6,695 nucleotides of DNA from an uncultured Eubacteriaceae bacterium. GTDB taxonomy: Bacteria; Bacillota; Clostridia; Oscillospirales; Acutalibacteraceae. The stretch lies in NCBI GenBank assembly GCA_937905915.1, contig CALCVR010000255.1, positions 1 through 6,695 on the forward strand, in the 5' to 3' direction. Positions 5,940-6,695 of this stretch are shown in pieces (positions within the stretch are counted from its first letter, which is position 1; each line of letters begins with the position of its first letter). Under the pieces are notes generated by a model. It worked only from the letters and a program-made list of their open reading frames with translations, was not told the DNA's origin and searched no databases. The position numbers were made by a program, and so were the translations under genes.

Positions 5940-6395
5940 ATGGCCATTCGCAATATTGTAAAAGAAGGCGACCCTGTTCTAAAAAAGGTGTCCAGGCCGG
6001 TGGAAAAGTTTGATGAGCGTTTGCACATCCTACTGGACGATATGTACGAAACCATGAAAGACGATGGAGTGGGCCTGGCAGCGGTACAGGTGGGCGTACT
6101 GCGCCGTGCAGTGGTAATCGATGTCGGAGAGGGCAGGATTGAGCTCATTAACCCTGAGATCATCGCCCAAGAAGGGGAACAGCGGGAGGCGGAAGGCTGC
6201 CTGTCCTGTCCGGGCAAATACGGCGTCACTTCCCGGCCTATGCAGGTAACGGTCAAGGCCCAAGACCGCAACGGCGAATATTTCACCATCACCGGCAGGG
6301 AACTGCTGGCCAGGGCTTTCTGCCATGAGATTGACCACTTGGACGGCAAATTATTTTACAGCCATGTGCTTTATATGCTGGACGACGAAAAATAA
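5940..6395 (+). CDS. def: Peptide deformylase
   Basis: Peptide deformylase removes the formyl group from the N-terminal methionine of new proteins, using a metal ion (usually Fe2+) in the cytosol. The 151-residue protein has all three family motifs. Motif 1 is GVGLAAVQ (43-50), with Val at position 49 where Pro is common (GxGLAAPQ). Motif 2 is EGCLS (85-89), with C87 as a metal ligand. Motif 3 is HEIDH (129-133), with metal ligands H129 and H133 and catalytic E130. The short C-terminus (LFYSHVLYMLDDEK) resembles the compact form seen in many Clostridia. It sits 77 nt after priA behind a possible own promoter, and 16 nt before fmt, the enzyme whose product it reverses. Confidence 0.95.
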   Translation: MAIRNIVKEGDPVLKKVSRPVEKFDERLHILLDDMYETMKDDGVGLAAVQVGVLRRAVVIDVGEGRIELINPEIIAQEGEQREAEGCLSCPGKYGVTSRPMQVTVKAQDRNGEYFTITGRELLARAFCHEIDHLDGKLFYSHVLYMLDDEK

Positions 6396-6411
6396 GAATG
6401 GATGATGCAAT

Positions 6412-6695
6412 GTGAACATCGTTTTTATGGGGACACCGGATTTTGCCGTACCATGCCTGCAAGCGCTGCTTGACGCAGGGCATACAGTATCCGGCGTCGT
6501 GACCCAACCCGATAAACCAAAGGGGCGCAAATATATCCTGACGCCGCCGCCTGTTAAGGTACTGGCCGAGGAAAAGGGCATCCCGGTTTATCAGCCTACT
6601 TCTCTCAAGCAGGAGGATTCCTGGGAGCCCATCAAAGCCTGGAATCCCGATCTCATCGCCGTGGTGTCTTATGGGAAAATTCTGCCCAAAGCCAT
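6412..6695 (+). CDS. fmt: Methionyl-tRNA formyltransferase, 3' partial
   Basis: Fmt formylates Met-tRNAfMet with 10-formyltetrahydrofolate so that the tRNA can initiate translation. The window holds 94 codons of roughly 310, open to the right edge. The start is GTG at 6412, giving the family N-terminus [16 protein letters not shown]. Later blocks are [12 protein letters not shown] and [23 protein letters not shown], a version of the usual QPD-x-x-x-GRG-K-x-L-x-x-x-PVK, and [16 protein letters not shown], which leads into the catalytic region. The catalytic Asn-His and Asp lie beyond the window. Nearby ATGs (6399, 6404 and 6410) are not in this frame, and the one at 6410 is followed at once by TGA. 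The ribosome site is weak (GGATGAT, 6400-6406), and the gene starts 16 nt after def, so translation may lean on ribosomes finishing def. Confidence 0.94.
   Translation, partial: MNIVFMGTPDFAVPCLQALLDAGHTVSGVVTQPDKPKGRKYILTPPPVKVLAEEKGIPVYQPTSLKQEDSWEPIKAWNPDLIAVVSYGKILPKA

Noticed and set aside
5906..6349. 147-codon open frame on the - strand across def
   Set aside because: It is antisense to def, whose three catalytic motifs are intact. The Ser-rich translation is typical of a reverse shadow, and no ribosome site or promoter was seen.
1..6695. Mobile element, CRISPR array, tRNA/rRNA gene or novel defence-type system
   Set aside because: The window is almost fully covered by recognised housekeeping genes with intact motifs. 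No terminal inverted repeats, regularly spaced repeats, tRNA-like folds or unassigned large ORFs were found by eye.

Overview
All eight genes in this window lie on the + strand, and their content and order point to a Gram-positive Firmicute, probably of class Clostridia. Three things support this. The cluster yicC-remA-gmk-rpoZ-priA-def-fmt matches the Bacillus subtilis order yloC-remA-gmk-rpoZ-(coaBC)-priA-def-fmt. Several genes have strong AGGAGG-type ribosome binding sites. The genes are roughly half G+C and strictly co-directional, as in many gut Clostridia. Family or genus cannot be fixed from the sequence alone.

Layout. Positions 1-1165 hold the 3' part of a carboxyltransferase gene (oxaloacetate decarboxylase alpha / pyruvate carboxylase subunit B type), cut at its 5' side by the window edge. 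A GC-rich hairpin with a T-rich tail at about 1226-1274 ends that transcription unit. A near-consensus SigA promoter (TTGACA, 17 bp, TAAAAT) at 1334-1362 starts a new one, and a 9-bp direct repeat brackets its predicted 5' leader. Then come yicC (YicC/YloC endoribonuclease family), remA (DUF370 DNA-binding regulator), gmk (guanylate kinase), rpoZ (RNA polymerase omega) and priA (primosomal helicase). From remA to priA every junction overlaps: 8, 23 and 4 nt. A 77-nt, very AT-rich gap with a candidate extended -10 promoter separates priA from def (peptide deformylase). def is followed after 16 nt by the 5' part of fmt (methionyl-tRNA formyltransferase), which starts at GTG and runs off the right edge.

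How the genes fit together. The cluster is a housekeeping information-processing operon: RNA turnover (YicC), a chromatin-like regulator (RemA), GMP to GDP conversion (Gmk), an RNA polymerase subunit (omega), replication restart (PriA), and the formylation/deformylation cycle of the initiator methionine (Fmt puts the formyl group on, Def takes it off). The upstream carboxyltransferase belongs to central metabolism and is probably transcribed separately.

Nothing here looks like a mobile element, CRISPR array, RNA gene or novel system. The points worth a second look are the absence of coaBC between rpoZ and priA, the nested starts and Shine-Dalgarno sites inside upstream coding sequence, the direct repeat over the operon start, the AT-rich def promoter region, and a few residue substitutions in conserved motifs.
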